Part shown: piece after piece, positions 1 through 11,278 of the stretch
How the letters are laid out: the number at the start of each line of letters is the position of its first letter
Numbering within the stretch: the first letter of the stretch is position 1
From: CAVXDY01 sp963721335
Lineage (GTDB): Bacteria > Actinomycetota > Thermoleophilia > Miltoncostaeales > Miltoncostaeaceae
Assembly (NCBI GenBank): GCA_963721335.1
Contig: CAVRIV010000001.1
Coordinates: 558,001-622,000, forward strand
Length of the DNA: 64,000 nucleotides
Direction of reading: 5' to 3'
Position numbers and translations under genes: made by a program
The notes under the pieces: model-generated
What the model was told of the DNA's origin: nothing
The model's database searches: none
Seen by the model: only the letters and a program-made list of their open reading frames with translations

Positions 1-339
1 GGTGTAGACCACCCGGCGCACGCCCGCGGCGCCCGCGGCCGCCACGACGTTGCGGGTGCCGTCGACGTTGGCCCGGTCGAGCTCGCTGGGATCGCGCAGG
101 CAGAAGCCGTTGACGCCGGCCACGTGGTAGACGACCTCGGCGCCGGCCAGGGCGGGCGCGAGCGACGCGGGGTCGAGGATGTCGCCGCGCACCGGCTCGG
201 CGCCCGCCGCCCTCAGCGCGTCGGCCGAGGCGTCCGAGCGGGTCAGCGCCCGCACCGTGCGCCCGTCGGCGAGCAGCCGGTCGAGCACGGCCCGGCCGAC
301 GAATCCGCCGGCGCCGGTGATGAGGAGGGGATCGGCCAT
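1..339 (-). CDS. NAD-dependent epimerase/dehydratase, N-terminal part
   Basis: The gene enters at the window edge and only its first 113 codons are present. The start ATG is at 337-339. The N-terminus reads MADPLLITGAGGFVGRAVL, which holds the Rossmann GxGGFVG dinucleotide-binding loop of extended short-chain dehydrogenases. It is followed by the usual acidic residue region (GDILD) and a YHVAG segment that corresponds to the NAD-contacting HxAA strand. This matches NAD(P)-dependent sugar epimerases or dihydroflavonol-reductase-like proteins. The catalytic YxxxK lies outside the window, so the substrate cannot be inferred. It follows dhaM on the same strand after about 60 bp and could be the distal end of that transcript. 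Confidence 0.85.
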   Translation of the reverse strand, partial: MADPLLITGAGGFVGRAVLDRLLADGRTVRALTRSDASADALRAAGAEPVRGDILDPASLAPALAGAEVVYHVAGVNGFCLRDPSELDRANVDGTRNVVAAAGAAGVRRVVYT

Positions 340-400
340 CAGGGTCCGCGCAACCGTAGCCACTCGGCGCCCGCCACCTGCTCCCCTCGCCGGGAGAGGC

Positions 401-2897
401 TCAGGGTGCGGACGCCCCCACCAGAGAGCGGACGGCGGCGGCGTCCTCCAGCTCCAACGCGCGCCGCGCGAGGTCACCCGCGGCGGAGGAGTCGAGCTCG
501 CGCACCCACGCCTTCACGAGCGGGACCCGCCGCGGCCCCACGCTCAGCTCGTCGACCCCCAGCCCCACCAGCAGCGGAACGGCCTGAGGGTCGGAGCCGG
601 CCTCGCCGCAGACGGCCACGCGGCAGCCGTGCGCCCGGGCGGCCTGCACGACGCCCTCGATCAGGCGCAGCACGGCGGGATGAACGGGGTCGGACAGGCG
701 CGCCACGCCGCCGTTGCCGCGCTCGGCGGCCATCGTGTACTGAACCAGGTCGTTGGTGCCGATCGAGAGGAAGTCGACCTCGCGCGCGAGCGCGTCCGCG
801 CGCAGCGCGGCCGCGGGGACCTCGATCATCACGCCCAGCTCCACCTCGCCTGCGGGCAGGCCGTCGGCGGCCAGGGATGCGCGCGCCTCCTCCAGGAGGG
901 CCATCGCCGTCCGCAGCTCCCCCACCTCGCTGACCATCGGGAACATCACCGCGAGCGGCACCGCGGCCGCGGCCCGCAGCGCCGCCCGCAACTGGGTCAC
1001 GAGGAGCTCGGGACGCGCCAGGGACAGCCGCAGGCCGCGCACGCCGAGGAACGGGTTCTCCTCCGGCGCGAGCCTGGCGAAGGCGAGCGGCTTGTCGGCG
1101 CCGGCGTCGAGCGTGCGCAGGACGGTCCGCCGGCCCTCCATGAGCGCGCCGATCTCCCCGTACGCGCGCGCCTGCTCCTCCTCGTCCGGCGCGGCGGCCC
1201 GGTCCAGGAAGAGGAACTCGGTTCGCAGCAGGCCCACTCCGTCCGCGCCCCGGGCCACGGCCTCCGCGGCGTCCTCCGGCCCACCGATGTTCGCCGCCAC
1301 CTCCACGTGCCGGCCGTCGAGCGTGACCGCGGGATCGTGGGCGCGCTCGCGCGCCGCCGCCTCGCGGCGCTCGCTCTCACGGCGGGAGGCGGCGAAGCGC
1401 TCGGCCGCCGCCTCGCCGGGGTCGACCACCAGCACGCCGCCATCCCCGTCGAGCAGCAGCGGGACCCCGTCCCCGATCTCGAGGGCGCGCCGGCCGAGGC
1501 CCGCCACGGCGGGCACGCCCAGCGTCCGGGCGATGATCGACGCGTGGGAGGTGGGCCCGCCTCCGGCCGTCGCGATGCCCGCGACGATCGCCGGGTCCAG
1601 GGTGGCGGCCTCGGCCGCGCCCAGCTCGTCCGCCACCAGGATGCCCGCCTCCACGGGACCGGACGGCCCGCGCGCCCGTGAGCCGGTCGAGCACGCGCCG
1701 GCCGACCTCGAGCAGGTCGCCCGCCCGCGCCCGCAGATACTCGTCGTCCAGGCGCTGGTAGCTCTCGGCGGCCGACCGCACGGACCCGTCCCAGGCCGCC
1801 GCGGCGCTCCGCCCGTCCGCGATCGCGCGCTCGGCCGCGCCCACCAGCTCCTCGTCCTCGAGCAGCAGCGCCTGCGCGTCGAGGATCTCCGCGGTCTCGC
1901 CGCCGGCCCGCCCGGCGCCCGTGTCCCGCGCCGCGCTCAGCTCGGCCTCCACCGCCGCGAGCGCCGCGCGCAGCGCCGCCGCCTCCTCGTCAGGCGACCC
2001 GGCGGGCTCGTCCCGCACCGGCTCGGCGCTCCGGCGGGCCGGTCGCGCGGGGCCGGCCGCACGACCCGGAGAGGCCGGAACGCCGCGCAGCTCCTCGCCC
2101 GCTCCCGGCGGCGGCGCCGTGGCGGGCGGCGGCGCCTCGGGGGCGGGGGGCGCCGGCGGGGCCGCCCCGTCCTCCTGCTCGCTCACGATGCCCGCCACCG
2201 CCTCGAGGGCGGCCGGCGCGTCGGGGCCGCGGGCGAGGATCCGCACCTCGTGGCCGCGCAGCGCCCCCAGGGTCGAGAGGGCCGTCAGGCTGCGCCCGGC
2301 GGCGGGCCCGCGCCCGGCCGTGAGGTTCTCCAGGCGCACCTCGGCATCGAGCCCCGCGACGGTGCGCACCACGGCGGCCGCGGGGCGCGCGTGCAGGCCG
2401 TGCGCGCCGCCCACGGTCGCGGTGGCGCTGAGCCAGTCACCCGGGTCGTCGTCGGGAGCCTCGGGCGGCGCGTCGGCGCCGTCCGGCCCGCCCAGGTGGG
2501 CCTGCTTGCCCGCCAGGCCGCGCCGCGCCTCGTCGGCCACGTCCGCCAGCGACCCTCCGGCCCGCGCCGCCGCCGCCGCGGCCACGGCGCCCTCCACGAG
2601 GGGCGCCTCGCACAGCAGCACGCGCTCGCGCTGGTCGTCCGGCAGGAAGTCGAGGGCGGTCTCGGCGCTCAGCACGGCCGAGCCCAGGTCCATCAGCACC
2701 AGCGCGCCGTCGCCGGCCCGGTCCGCGCGCTCGATGGCCGCCAGGACGCGCATCGCGTCGGTGCCGATGGCGCCCTCCGGATCGTCGAGGCCGCCGGCCG
2801 CCTCGATCGGCACCTCGTCCCCGCCCATCTCCCGGGCGAGCTCGACCACCCCCTCCGCGAGGCGGGCGCTGTGGGAGACGATCACCAGCCCGACCAT
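401..2897 (-). CDS. dhaM: DhaM-HPr-Enzyme I fusion, phosphoryl donor for dihydroxyacetone kinase (one frameshift)
   Basis: This large fusion passes phosphate from PEP to the DhaK/DhaL kinase. Residues 1-130 are an EIIA-Man/DhaM domain with the active histidine in VIVSHSARLAEG (His9). Residues 155-245 are HPr, with its histidine in GGAHGLHARP (His169). After a Pro/Ala linker, a full Enzyme I follows from about residue 270. It has the phospho-histidine motif GGPTSHASI and, near the C-terminus, the PEP-site cysteine in VAVCGEAGSD. E. coli DhaM carries only a truncated EI, so a complete EI is notable. The frame changes near 1655-1685 in a G/C-rich run; coding continues to the TGA at 401. It is the last gene of the glp-dha operon, 19 bp after glpC. 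Expected length is about 830 residues. Confidence 0.88.
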
Positions 2898-2915
2898 CCG
2901 CCCGCCCCGCCTCCG

Positions 2916-4152
2916 TCAGCCGAGCCCGTAGGCCCGGTGGAGCAACACGATCGGGTGCACCGAGGGGACGCCGGTCGCCTGGGAGATCTGCCAGCGGCAG
3001 GTCTCGGAGTCGCAGACCGACAGCTCGGCGCCCGACGCGCGCACCTGGTCGAAGAGCGACGCCCCGACGGTCATCGCGATGTCGTACTTCTCCACCTTCA
3101 GCCCGTAGGTGCCGGCCACGCCGCAGCACACCGCGTCCACCTGGCGCGCCTCGAGGCCGGGAACCAGGGCCATCAGGTCGAGCGCCGGCGTGCCGATGCC
3201 GTGCCCGCGCTGCTGGCAGGGCGCGTGGTAGGGCACGGACATCTCGACGGGGGAGAAGTCGGTGTCGAGCTCGCCGCGCTCGTGCAGCATCACCAGGTAC
3301 TCGCAGATGTCGTAGAGATGCTCGCCGACCACGCGCAGGTCGTCGTCCTCGACCCCGAGGATCTCGCGGGCCTCGCGCTTCAGCATCAGGCCGCAGCTCG
3401 TCGAGGTGGCGACGATGTCGTGGCCGGCCCGCGCGTAGGGCGCGAGGCGGGCGGCCAGGCGGCGCACGTAGCCGCGGGCGTCGTCGAAGACGCCGTTGCT
3501 CTGCAGCGGCAGGCCGCAGCACCCCTGCTTGGGGATGATCACCTCGAGCCCGTTGCGCTCGAGCACCTCCACGGCCATGTGCCCGGTGTCGGCCTCGTAG
3601 TAGTCGGCGCCGCAGCCGTGGAAGTAGACGACCGAGCGGGCGACGCGCCGGGTGTCGGGCTTGCGCCGGTGGCCGGTCTTGCGAGCCCAGGCGTGCAGCG
3701 TGTGCCCGGTCCACGTCGGCATGGGCGCGCGGCGGTGGACGCCGATGGCCCGCTCCAGGAGGAAGCGGGCGGCCCGGTTGCGCATGACGCGGTTGGCGAT
3801 CGGGGCGACCGGGGTGCCGAGGCGCCCGGTCGAGCGTCGGCCGTGCGATCAGGCGGTCGCGGAGCGGGACGCCGTGGTCCTCCTTCAGCGCCGCCCGGGC
3901 CTGGGAGTTGATCTCGGCGATCTTCACGCCCTGCGGGCAGACCTGGGTGCAGATGCCGCAGCTCGAGCACAGGTCGAGCGAGTGGTCGGGCGAGGGCCCG
4001 GGCGCGCGGTAGCGCTCGGCCTGGGGGCCGACGTACTTGGGACCGGGGAAGAGCGGCGTCGCGGCGGCCACGGGGCAGTACGTCTCGCAGATCGTGCACT
4101 TCACGCAGTGGTCGAGCGAGTCGCGCATCAGCTCGTCGAGCGTGTGGCTCAT
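2916..4152 (-). CDS. glpC: anaerobic glycerol-3-phosphate dehydrogenase subunit C (one frameshift)
   Basis: GlpC is the iron-sulfur membrane-anchor subunit that passes electrons from the GlpA/B flavoproteins to quinone. The N-terminus (MSHTLDELMRDSLDHC) leads into two ferredoxin-type 4Fe-4S clusters, HCVKCTICETYCP and LCSSCGICTQVCPQG. Two cysteine-rich CCG domains follow, ending in KQGCCGLP and VCCGVAGTYG. The start ATG at 4150-4152 has GGAGGAG just upstream and overlaps the repaired glpB stop. The frame is lost near 3820, where one extra G in a GGG run separates LIARPTLDR from the LGTPVAPIANRVMRN continuation. Without that base the protein is about 412 residues, normal for GlpC. The translation of this region also continues upstream into glpB without a stop, which I judge to be an artefact. 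Confidence 0.88.
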
Positions 4153-5405
4153 GTCTCCTCCAGGATCGCAGACGCCGCCCGTCACCGCTCCCGCGATGGC
4201 GATGCCCTCGCCGGACTTCTCGCGCCACGGCTCGGCGCCCGCCACGAGCAGGCCGATCGCGTGGAGGTTCGCCCACACCGGGGTGCGCCCGGGTCGACCG
4301 GCCGCATCCGCTCGTCCACGACGAGGCCCGCCCGCATGAGGGGCTGGCGGTCGAGATGGCGCGGGCTGAGAGCGCGCTCGTCCCCGGCCGGGCCGGCCAC
4401 CGGCAGCCCCGCGACGGTCTCGCGCAGCGCTCCGCGCGAGTCGAGCTCGATGCCCCCGGACGCGAAGCCCCCCGTGGCCAGCACCAGCGCGTCGACGGGG
4501 AGCGCCTTCGTGCGGACGGCGTCGTGCACGAGCACCGCGCCCACGCGGCCGTGCGTGCCCTCGATGCCGACCGCCGACGGGCCCAGCACCAGGTCGCCGC
4601 CCGCCGCGCGCAGCGCGCCGACCAGCGTGCGCTGCAGCCGCATTCCCGGCACCGATGGCGGGATGGTCGGGATCTCCGCGACCGGCGTGCCGAGCTGGTC
4701 CTGCAGGTCGCGCCACGCCTCGAGCGGCCGCTGCAGGCCGAGGACCGCGGGGAGGGCGACGAGCTCGCCGGGCTCGAGCCGCGGCCGCAGCTCGCGCGCG
4801 AGCCGGGTGCGCTCGGCCGGGTCGTCGAGCGCCCGCGCGTGCACCTGCGGAGCGACGTCGGCCCAGTCCGCCCGGCCCGACCAGCCGATCTCCATCGGCC
4901 GCGCCTCGACCGAGACCCCCGCGGGGAGGTCGGCCCGCGCCAGGTTGTCGGCGAGGAGGGCGGGGAAGAAGTCCTTCAGCGTCCGCAGGCCGACGACGGC
5001 GATGCGCATGCTCCCCTCCAGCCGTCCGGCCGCGATGGCGGCGGGCGCCAGCGCCGTCGGGCGCGCGACGCCGAGGGCGGTCGGCAGCAGCATGTTGCGG
5101 CCCGCCTCGCCGGCGTGGCCGAGCTCGGCGGTGACCTCGCCGAACCAGTCGAGCGCCGCGCCGAGCGGCTCGGGGGCGAGGCCGGCGTACGGGTGCTCGG
5201 GGTTCTCCTCGACCAGGCGGGCGACGCCCTGCGCCGTGTCGTCGACCCGCTCGGGCGCGTAGCCCAGGACGTCGATCGTGCCCGGCGACAGGTGCAGCCC
5301 GCCGGCGCCGGCGGCCACCACGGTCACCCGGGCGCCCCCCTGCGCCAGCCGGATGCCCGCGACCAGCCCGGCCAGGCCGGCCCCGACCACCACCACCCGC
5401 GTCAT
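4149..5405 (-). CDS. glpB: anaerobic glycerol-3-phosphate dehydrogenase subunit B (two frameshifts)
   Basis: GlpB is a flavoprotein subunit of the GlpABC complex. It begins MTRVVVVGAGLAGLVAGIRLA, a classical FAD-binding GxGxxG fold. A second nucleotide-binding segment is VDALVLATGGFASGGI, and the C-terminal FAD-site motif is SGEGIAIAGAV. Two indels break it. One G is missing from a G run near 4285, so RPVDPG and RTPVWANLHAIG lie in different frames. One extra G lies near 4170. Removing that G gives a C-terminus AASAILEET followed by TGA that overlaps the glpC ATG (ATGA), which is the ending I prefer. The ATG at 5403-5405 overlaps the glpA stop in the same way. About 418 residues. Confidence 0.85.
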
Positions 5406-6986
5406 ACCGGGCGCTCGGGCATGCCCACGGGGAGGTGCTCCACGTCGAGCGTGCCCTGGAAGATCCAGTCGTCGAGGCACGCCTGGCGCATCTGGTCGCC
5501 GTAGAGGATCGGCTCGAGCCCCATCCAGCGGTGCTGGAGGAACATCAGCAGCAGCCCGTCGGCGCGGTCGGCGTCGGCGTCGCCGAGCTCGTGGAGGATG
5601 CCCGTGGCGCGGTACGTGCAGAAGCCGCCCTGGCACGGGCCCATCCCCAGGCGCAGCGTGCGGCGGAGGTCGTCGAGGTTCACGCCCGGCCGCTCCGCGG
5701 CGGCCTCGACCAGCCTCCGGCGCGACAGCAGCTCGCACTCGCAGATGATCTGGTCGTCGCCCAGGTCGGCCTCGCGGGCCTCGAGGCGCGAGCCCAGCCA
5801 GTAGGTGGCGCCGTCCTCCGAGCCGGGCAGCACCTCCTCCGCGGTCCTGCAGGCGCGCGGCTCGCCGAGCTGCTCGCACATCGCGTCGACGACGATCTTC
5901 GCCATCAGGCGGTAGGTCGTCAGCTTGCCCCCGGTGATCGTGAGGAAGCCGGAGACGTCGTCGCGGCTGCGGTGGTCGACCATCGCGAGGCCCCGGCTCA
6001 TGTGGCGGGTGTCGTCCGTGCTCTCTCCGGCGCGCTCGTCGGTGAAGAGCGGCCGCGCGCCGGTCCAGACGTGCAGGGCGCGGGTGTTGCGGAAGCCCGG
6101 CACGATGACCTCGCCCGCGTCGAGCATCTGCTGCACCTCGTCGCGCTCGACGTGAAGCTCGTCGGGGTTGTCGGCGTGGACGTCGGTCGTGCCGATGACG
6201 CACACGGTGCGGATCGGGACGATGATGTCGCCGTCGCCGGGCGGGTCGCAGCGGTTGACGCACGTCGAGACCAGCCGGTGGTTCATGGCGATCATGATCC
6301 CCTTGCCCGGCACCACCGTGACGCCGGGGCAGCCCGCCATGTCGGCGATCTGGCCGGCCCAGACGCCGCCCGCGTTGATCGTGAACGCGGCCTCGATGCG
6401 CACGTCGCCCCCGCCGCGGTCGTCGCGCGCGATGGCGCCGGCCACCCGGTCGCCGTCGCGGAGGATCTCCGTGACCCAGTGGTAGGTGAGGATCTGCGCG
6501 CCGTGCTCGCTGCGCCGACCGCTCGTTGCCCCAGAGCAGCTTCCAGGCGTCGACCGAGGCGTCCTCCACGGCGAAGGCGCGGGTGATGCCGGGGTTGATG
6601 CGCGGCTCGCGGGCCAGCGCCTCGCGGGACCGATCTCCTCCACGGGCACCCCGGCCGCGAGGCAGCCGGCGAGGAACGGGTCGGCGTAGGCGGGGTCGTC
6701 GGCGGGGGTCGTGACGAAGAGGCCCGCCCGTGTCCTCGATCGCCTCCGCCGCGATGCGCCGCAGGATGGCGTTCTCCTCCGCGCACTCGGTGGCCGACTG
6801 GGGGTCGGAGACGACGTAGCGCCCGCCGGAGTGGAGCAGGCCGTGGAAGCGGCCGGTGGTGCCCTGGCCGAGGTCGACGCGCTCGAGCAGCACGGCCCGG
6901 AAGCCCCGCATGGCGGCGTCGCGCACGACCCCGAGGCCGGTCGCGCCGCCGCCGATGACGAGGACGTCACATTCGAGGTGTCTCGA
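5402..6986 (-). CDS. glpA: anaerobic glycerol-3-phosphate dehydrogenase subunit A (three frameshifts)
   Basis: GlpA is the catalytic FAD subunit that oxidises sn-glycerol-3-phosphate to dihydroxyacetone phosphate. The N-terminus has the FAD motif VLVIGGGATGLGVVRDAAM, then GTTGRFHGLLHSGGRYV as in GlpA/GlpD. The C-terminal part has the BFD-like [2Fe-2S] cysteines in IICECELL and GPCQGGFC, which distinguish GlpA from aerobic GlpD. Coding changes frame near 6720 (extra G), 6630 and 6520, then stays open to TGA at 5402, which overlaps the glpB ATG. No ATG, GTG or TTG is in frame between the glpK stop and the FAD motif. The start therefore lies in about 10 codons after 6986 and has probably been hidden by another indel; the 5' coordinate is approximate. 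Confidence 0.86.
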
Positions 6987-8506
6987 TCAGCCGCCGCCCT
7001 CGTCCTCGACCCAGTCGAACGACTTGGTCACGGCCTTCTTCCAGAACCGGTACTCCGTCTCCCGCTGGGCGGCGTCCATCGACGGCTTCCAGCGCTTGTC
7101 CTCCACCCAGTTCTCGCGGAGGTCCTCCACCTCGGCCCACATCCCGACCGCCAGGCCCGCGGCGTAGGCCGCCCCGAGCGCCGTCGTCTCGGCCACGGCG
7201 GGCCGGATGACGTCCACGTCGAGGATGTCCGACTGGAACTGCATGAGGAGGTCGTTGGCGACCATGCCGCCGTCCACCTTGAGCGACTCCAGGTCCACGC
7301 CCGAGTCGGCGTTCATGGCCTCCACCACCTCGCGGCTCTGGTAGGCGGTCGCCTCCAGCACGGCGCGGGCGATGTGCCCGGCGGTGACGTAGCGCGTGAG
7401 CCCGGCGATGACGCCGCGCGCGTCGCTGCGCCAGTAGGGGGCGAAGAGGCCGGAGAACGCGGGCACGAAGTAGACGCCGCCGTTGTCCTCGACGGTCATG
7501 GCCAGCTCCTCGACCTCCGGCGCGGCCTTGATCATCTTGAGGTTGTCGCGCAGCCACTGGACCAGCGCCCCGGTGATCGCGATCGAGCCCTCGAGCGCGT
7601 AGACCGTCGTCCGCGTTCGCCGATCCGGTAGCCGGCCGTCGTGATGAGGCCGTTCTTCGAGGGCACGGCGTCGGTGCCCGTGTTGAGCAGCAGGAAGTTC
7701 CCGGTGCCGTAGGTGTTCTTGGCCTCTCCCACCGCGAAGCAGGTCTGGCCGAAGAGCGCGGCCTGCTGGTCGCCGAGGTCGCCGGCCACCGGGACCCCCT
7801 GCGACCGCCGGGAGCGTCGCCTCGCCGTACACCTCGCTGGAGCCCTTGATCTCGGGCAGCATCGCCCGCGGAACGCCGATCGCCTTCAGCAGCTCGTCGT
7901 CCCAGTCGGACGTCGCGAGGTCCATCAGCATGGTCCGGCTGGCGTTGGTGACGTCGGTGATGTGCAGCCCGCCGTCGGTCCCGCCGGTCAGGTTCCAGAT
8001 GACCCAGGTGTCCATGTTCCCGAACAGCAGGTCGCCCGACTCGGCCCTGGCGGCGGCGCCCTCGACGTTCTCGAGGATCCAGCGCACCTTGGGGCCGGAG
8101 AAGTAGGTGGCGATCGGCAGGCCGGTCTTCGGCCGGAAGCGGTCCTGGCCGCCGTCGGCCATCAGCTTGTTGCAGATCTGGTCCGTGCGGGTGTCCTGCC
8201 AGACGATCGCGTTGTAGACGGCCTCGCCGGTCGTCTTGTCCCACACCACCGCGGTCTCGCGCTGGTTGGTGATGCCGATCGCGGCGAGCTCGTCCTTGGC
8301 GATGCCGGCGGACTTGAGGGCCTCGCCCACCACCTCCTCGGTGCGCGCTCCAGACCTCCGCCGGGTCGTGCTCGACCCATCCGGGCTTCGGGATAGATCT
8401 GCTCGTGCTCCTTCTGGGCGATCGAGACGACGTGTCCGCCGTGATCGAAGATCATGAAGCGGGTGCTCGTCGTTCCCTGGTCGATCGCTCCTGCGTACTG
8501 CGCCAC
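6987..8506 (-). CDS. glpK: glycerol kinase (four frameshifts)
   Basis: This is the ATP-dependent kinase that traps imported glycerol as glycerol-3-phosphate. It starts at a GTG (8504-8506) preceded by GGAGG and reads VAQYAGAIDQGTTSTRFMIF, the conserved FGGY-family phosphate-binding start. Further family signatures are AAIGITNQRETAVVWDK, IVWQDTRT, and near the C-terminus LKVDGGMVANDLLMQFQ with TALGAAYAAGLA. Four breaks lie near 8387 (CCC should be CC, giving IYPKPGWVEHDP), 8347, 7800 and 7615. Repaired length is about 505 residues, as usual. It lies 25 bp after dhaL and directly before glpA. In other bacteria GlpK is inhibited by fructose-1,6-bisphosphate or activated by HPr phosphorylation; nothing here shows which applies. 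Confidence 0.9.
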
Positions 8507-8531
8507 GTCAGGCCTCCGATCCGAATGGCTG

Positions 8532-9185
8532 TCAGTCGCTCCATGCCAGCGCCGCGCAGCGCACCAGGAGGGCGCTCGAGGTGGCCCCCGGGTCCTGGTG
8601 CCCCGCACTGCGCTCGCCGAGATAGCTCGCCCGGCCCTTGCGGGCGACGAGCGGGATCGTGGCGCGCGCGCCCTCCTCGCCCGCGTCCGCGGCCCGCCCG
8701 AGCGCCTCGGCGAAGGCCGCGCCTTCGTCGAGGGCGCCCCGCAGGGCCTCGGTGGCGGGGATGAGCGCGTCGACCATGGTCTTGTCGCCCGGCTCCGCCT
8801 TGCCCCTCGCGCGCACGCCGGCCAGGCCGGCTTCGAGGCACGCCGCCCACTCGAGCGGCGTGAGGGCGCTCCGGGCCCGCCGCCGAGCCGAACTGCAGGA
8901 ACAGGGTGCCGTAGAGGGGGCCGCTCGCGCCGCCCACCTTCGAGATGAGGGTCATCGCCACCGAGCGCGCCAGCGCCGGGACGTCCTCCGGCTCGTCGAC
9001 GTCGAGCGCGGCCACGACGGCCGTCATCCCGCGATCCATGTTGATGCCGTGGTCGCCGTCGCCGATCGCCTTGTCGAGCTCGGTCAGCTCGACCTTGTGC
9101 TCGGACACGGCCGCCGCGAAGTCGCGGATCCAGCGTGCGACCTCGGCGGCGGTGATGTGCTGCCCGTCGGGGCTCCCCGCGTCGC

Positions 9186-9189
<4 letters not shown>
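8532..9189 (-). CDS. dhaL: dihydroxyacetone kinase ADP-binding subunit DhaL (frameshift)
   Basis: DhaL holds tightly bound ADP that is rephosphorylated by DhaM and then phosphorylates dihydroxyacetone on DhaK. The Mg-ADP site motif is LTELDKAIGDGDHGINMDRG, followed by SKVGGASGPLYGTLF and, in the second half, KTMVDALIPA, all typical of the DhaL eight-helix barrel. The start ATG at 9187-9189 overlaps the repaired dhaK stop. One frame change near 8885 separates LFLQFGSAAGPE from the KAEPGDKTMVDAL half. The C-terminus is normal and ends SALLVRCAALAWSD. About 218 residues. The motif order and presence of DhaM support a PEP-dependent kinase rather than the ATP-dependent one-chain type. Confidence 0.88.
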
Positions 9190-10189
<1,000 letters not shown>

Positions 10190-10193
<4 letters not shown>

Positions 10194-11121
10194 CTCGTCC
10201 TCCACGATCTCGCCGCGGCTCTCGACGCCGGTTGAGTCCGGTGCGTGCCGCGCTCTGAGGACGTACGAGATGCCGTGAACTCGTAGACGAGGGCTCCGAT
10301 GATGGCCCCGATGCATGGTGCGACGATCGGGACCCACCAGTACGCGGTCAGGACGCCCCCGGTGTCGCCGGGGAAGGCGGCCTCGCCCCACCCCATGAAC
10401 CAGGCGAGGATCCGCGGGCCCAGGTCACGGGCCGGGTTGATCGCGTAGCCGGAGTTCGCGCCCGTACGACATGCCGATGGCGAACACGGCAAGACCGATG
10501 ATCAGGGGCGCGAGGTTGGCCTTGGGGGGCAGGTTCATCAGGTCGACCACCGCGAAGACGAACAGGAGGAGGAAGGCGGTGCCGGTGATCTCGCTGATGA
10601 CCGGCCCCCAGTAGTCGCCGAAGTAGCCCGCGGGGCCGGTGACGAATATCCCGACGGTGCCTCCCACCATCGCGGACGATGTCGTTCTCCAGCTCGTTGG
10701 CCTGGATCGCGTCGCGGTAGTTGAGGTAGACGAGCGCCGCGCCGGCGACCGCGCCCGCGATCTGGGCGATGATGTAGCCGGGGACCTTCCTCCACGGGAA
10801 GTCGCGGAAGGTCGCGAAGGCGAGGGTCACCGCCGGGTTGATGTGCGCCCCGCTGATGCCCCCGGCCACGTAGATGGCGAACGTGACCGCCATCCCCCAT
10901 CCAAAGGTGATGAGAAGCCAGTCGCCGTCGGTGGTGATCCCCTCCCCGCGACCGGATCCCGGGAGGCCGACGACGTACATCGCCACGACGCCGCACCCGA
11001 AGGCGATGAGGACGAAGGTCCCCAGGAACTCGCTGAGGTAGTCACCCCAATCGGTCCGGCGCCACGCGGCATTCGGTCCGAGGACGCCGCCCCGGTCCGC
11101 TGCTGGTGCCTGAGTTGCCAC
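10190..11121 (-). CDS. glpF: glycerol facilitator, aquaglyceroporin (two frameshifts)
   Basis: This MIP-family channel admits glycerol by facilitated diffusion and is the first gene of the glp-dha operon. Six membrane helices are recognisable, starting with YLSEFLGTFVLIAFGCGVVAM. The first half-helix has SGAHINPAVTLAFA and the second GYAINPARDLGPRI. The aspartate after the second NPA motif (NPARD) is the glycerol-facilitator signature, distinguishing it from water-selective aquaporins. Frame changes lie near 10672 and 10465. The C-terminal tail in the present frame runs to a TGA at 10190 that overlaps the dhaK start. About 305 residues, slightly long for the family because of a basic tail that could itself be out of frame. 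Confidence 0.88.
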
Positions 11122-11204
11122 GCCGACCTCCTGTCGTCACGAGGGGTCGGCGGCGCCCATGACGGCCGCGGGCCCCGTCAGGTTGTGTCGATCGGCACGA
11201 GCCT

Positions 11205-11229
11205 CTTATACGGCCCCCGGGGGTGTCAA
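11205..11229 (-). promoter_or_regulatory. candidate promoter for the glp-dha operon
   Basis: Upstream of glpF, reading on the minus strand, a perfect TTGACA (11224-11229) is followed by TATAAG (11205-11210). The spacer is only 13 bp and consists mainly of CCCCCGGGGG, a palindrome of two homopolymers. Since this assembly miscounts such runs, the true spacing could be nearer 17 bp. The position, about 85-110 bp before the glpF ATG, suits a promoter. Confidence 0.4.
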
Positions 11230-11278
11230 ACAGGGCCGCGCGACCCTCGGTGGATTTGGCGTTCCGTGCTGACAGAGC

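Noticed and set aside
753..3911. A plus-strand open frame of more than 1000 codons antisense to dhaM and glpC
   Set aside because: Its translation is low-complexity Arg/Pro/Ala/Gly/His-rich sequence. Open antisense frames are expected at this GC content, and the minus strand has real domains here.
2437..4716. Apparent GlpB-GlpC fusion in one frame
   Set aside because: Removing one G near 4170 gives a glpB stop that overlaps the glpC ATG, as at the glpA/glpB junction, and glpC has its own strong ribosome site.
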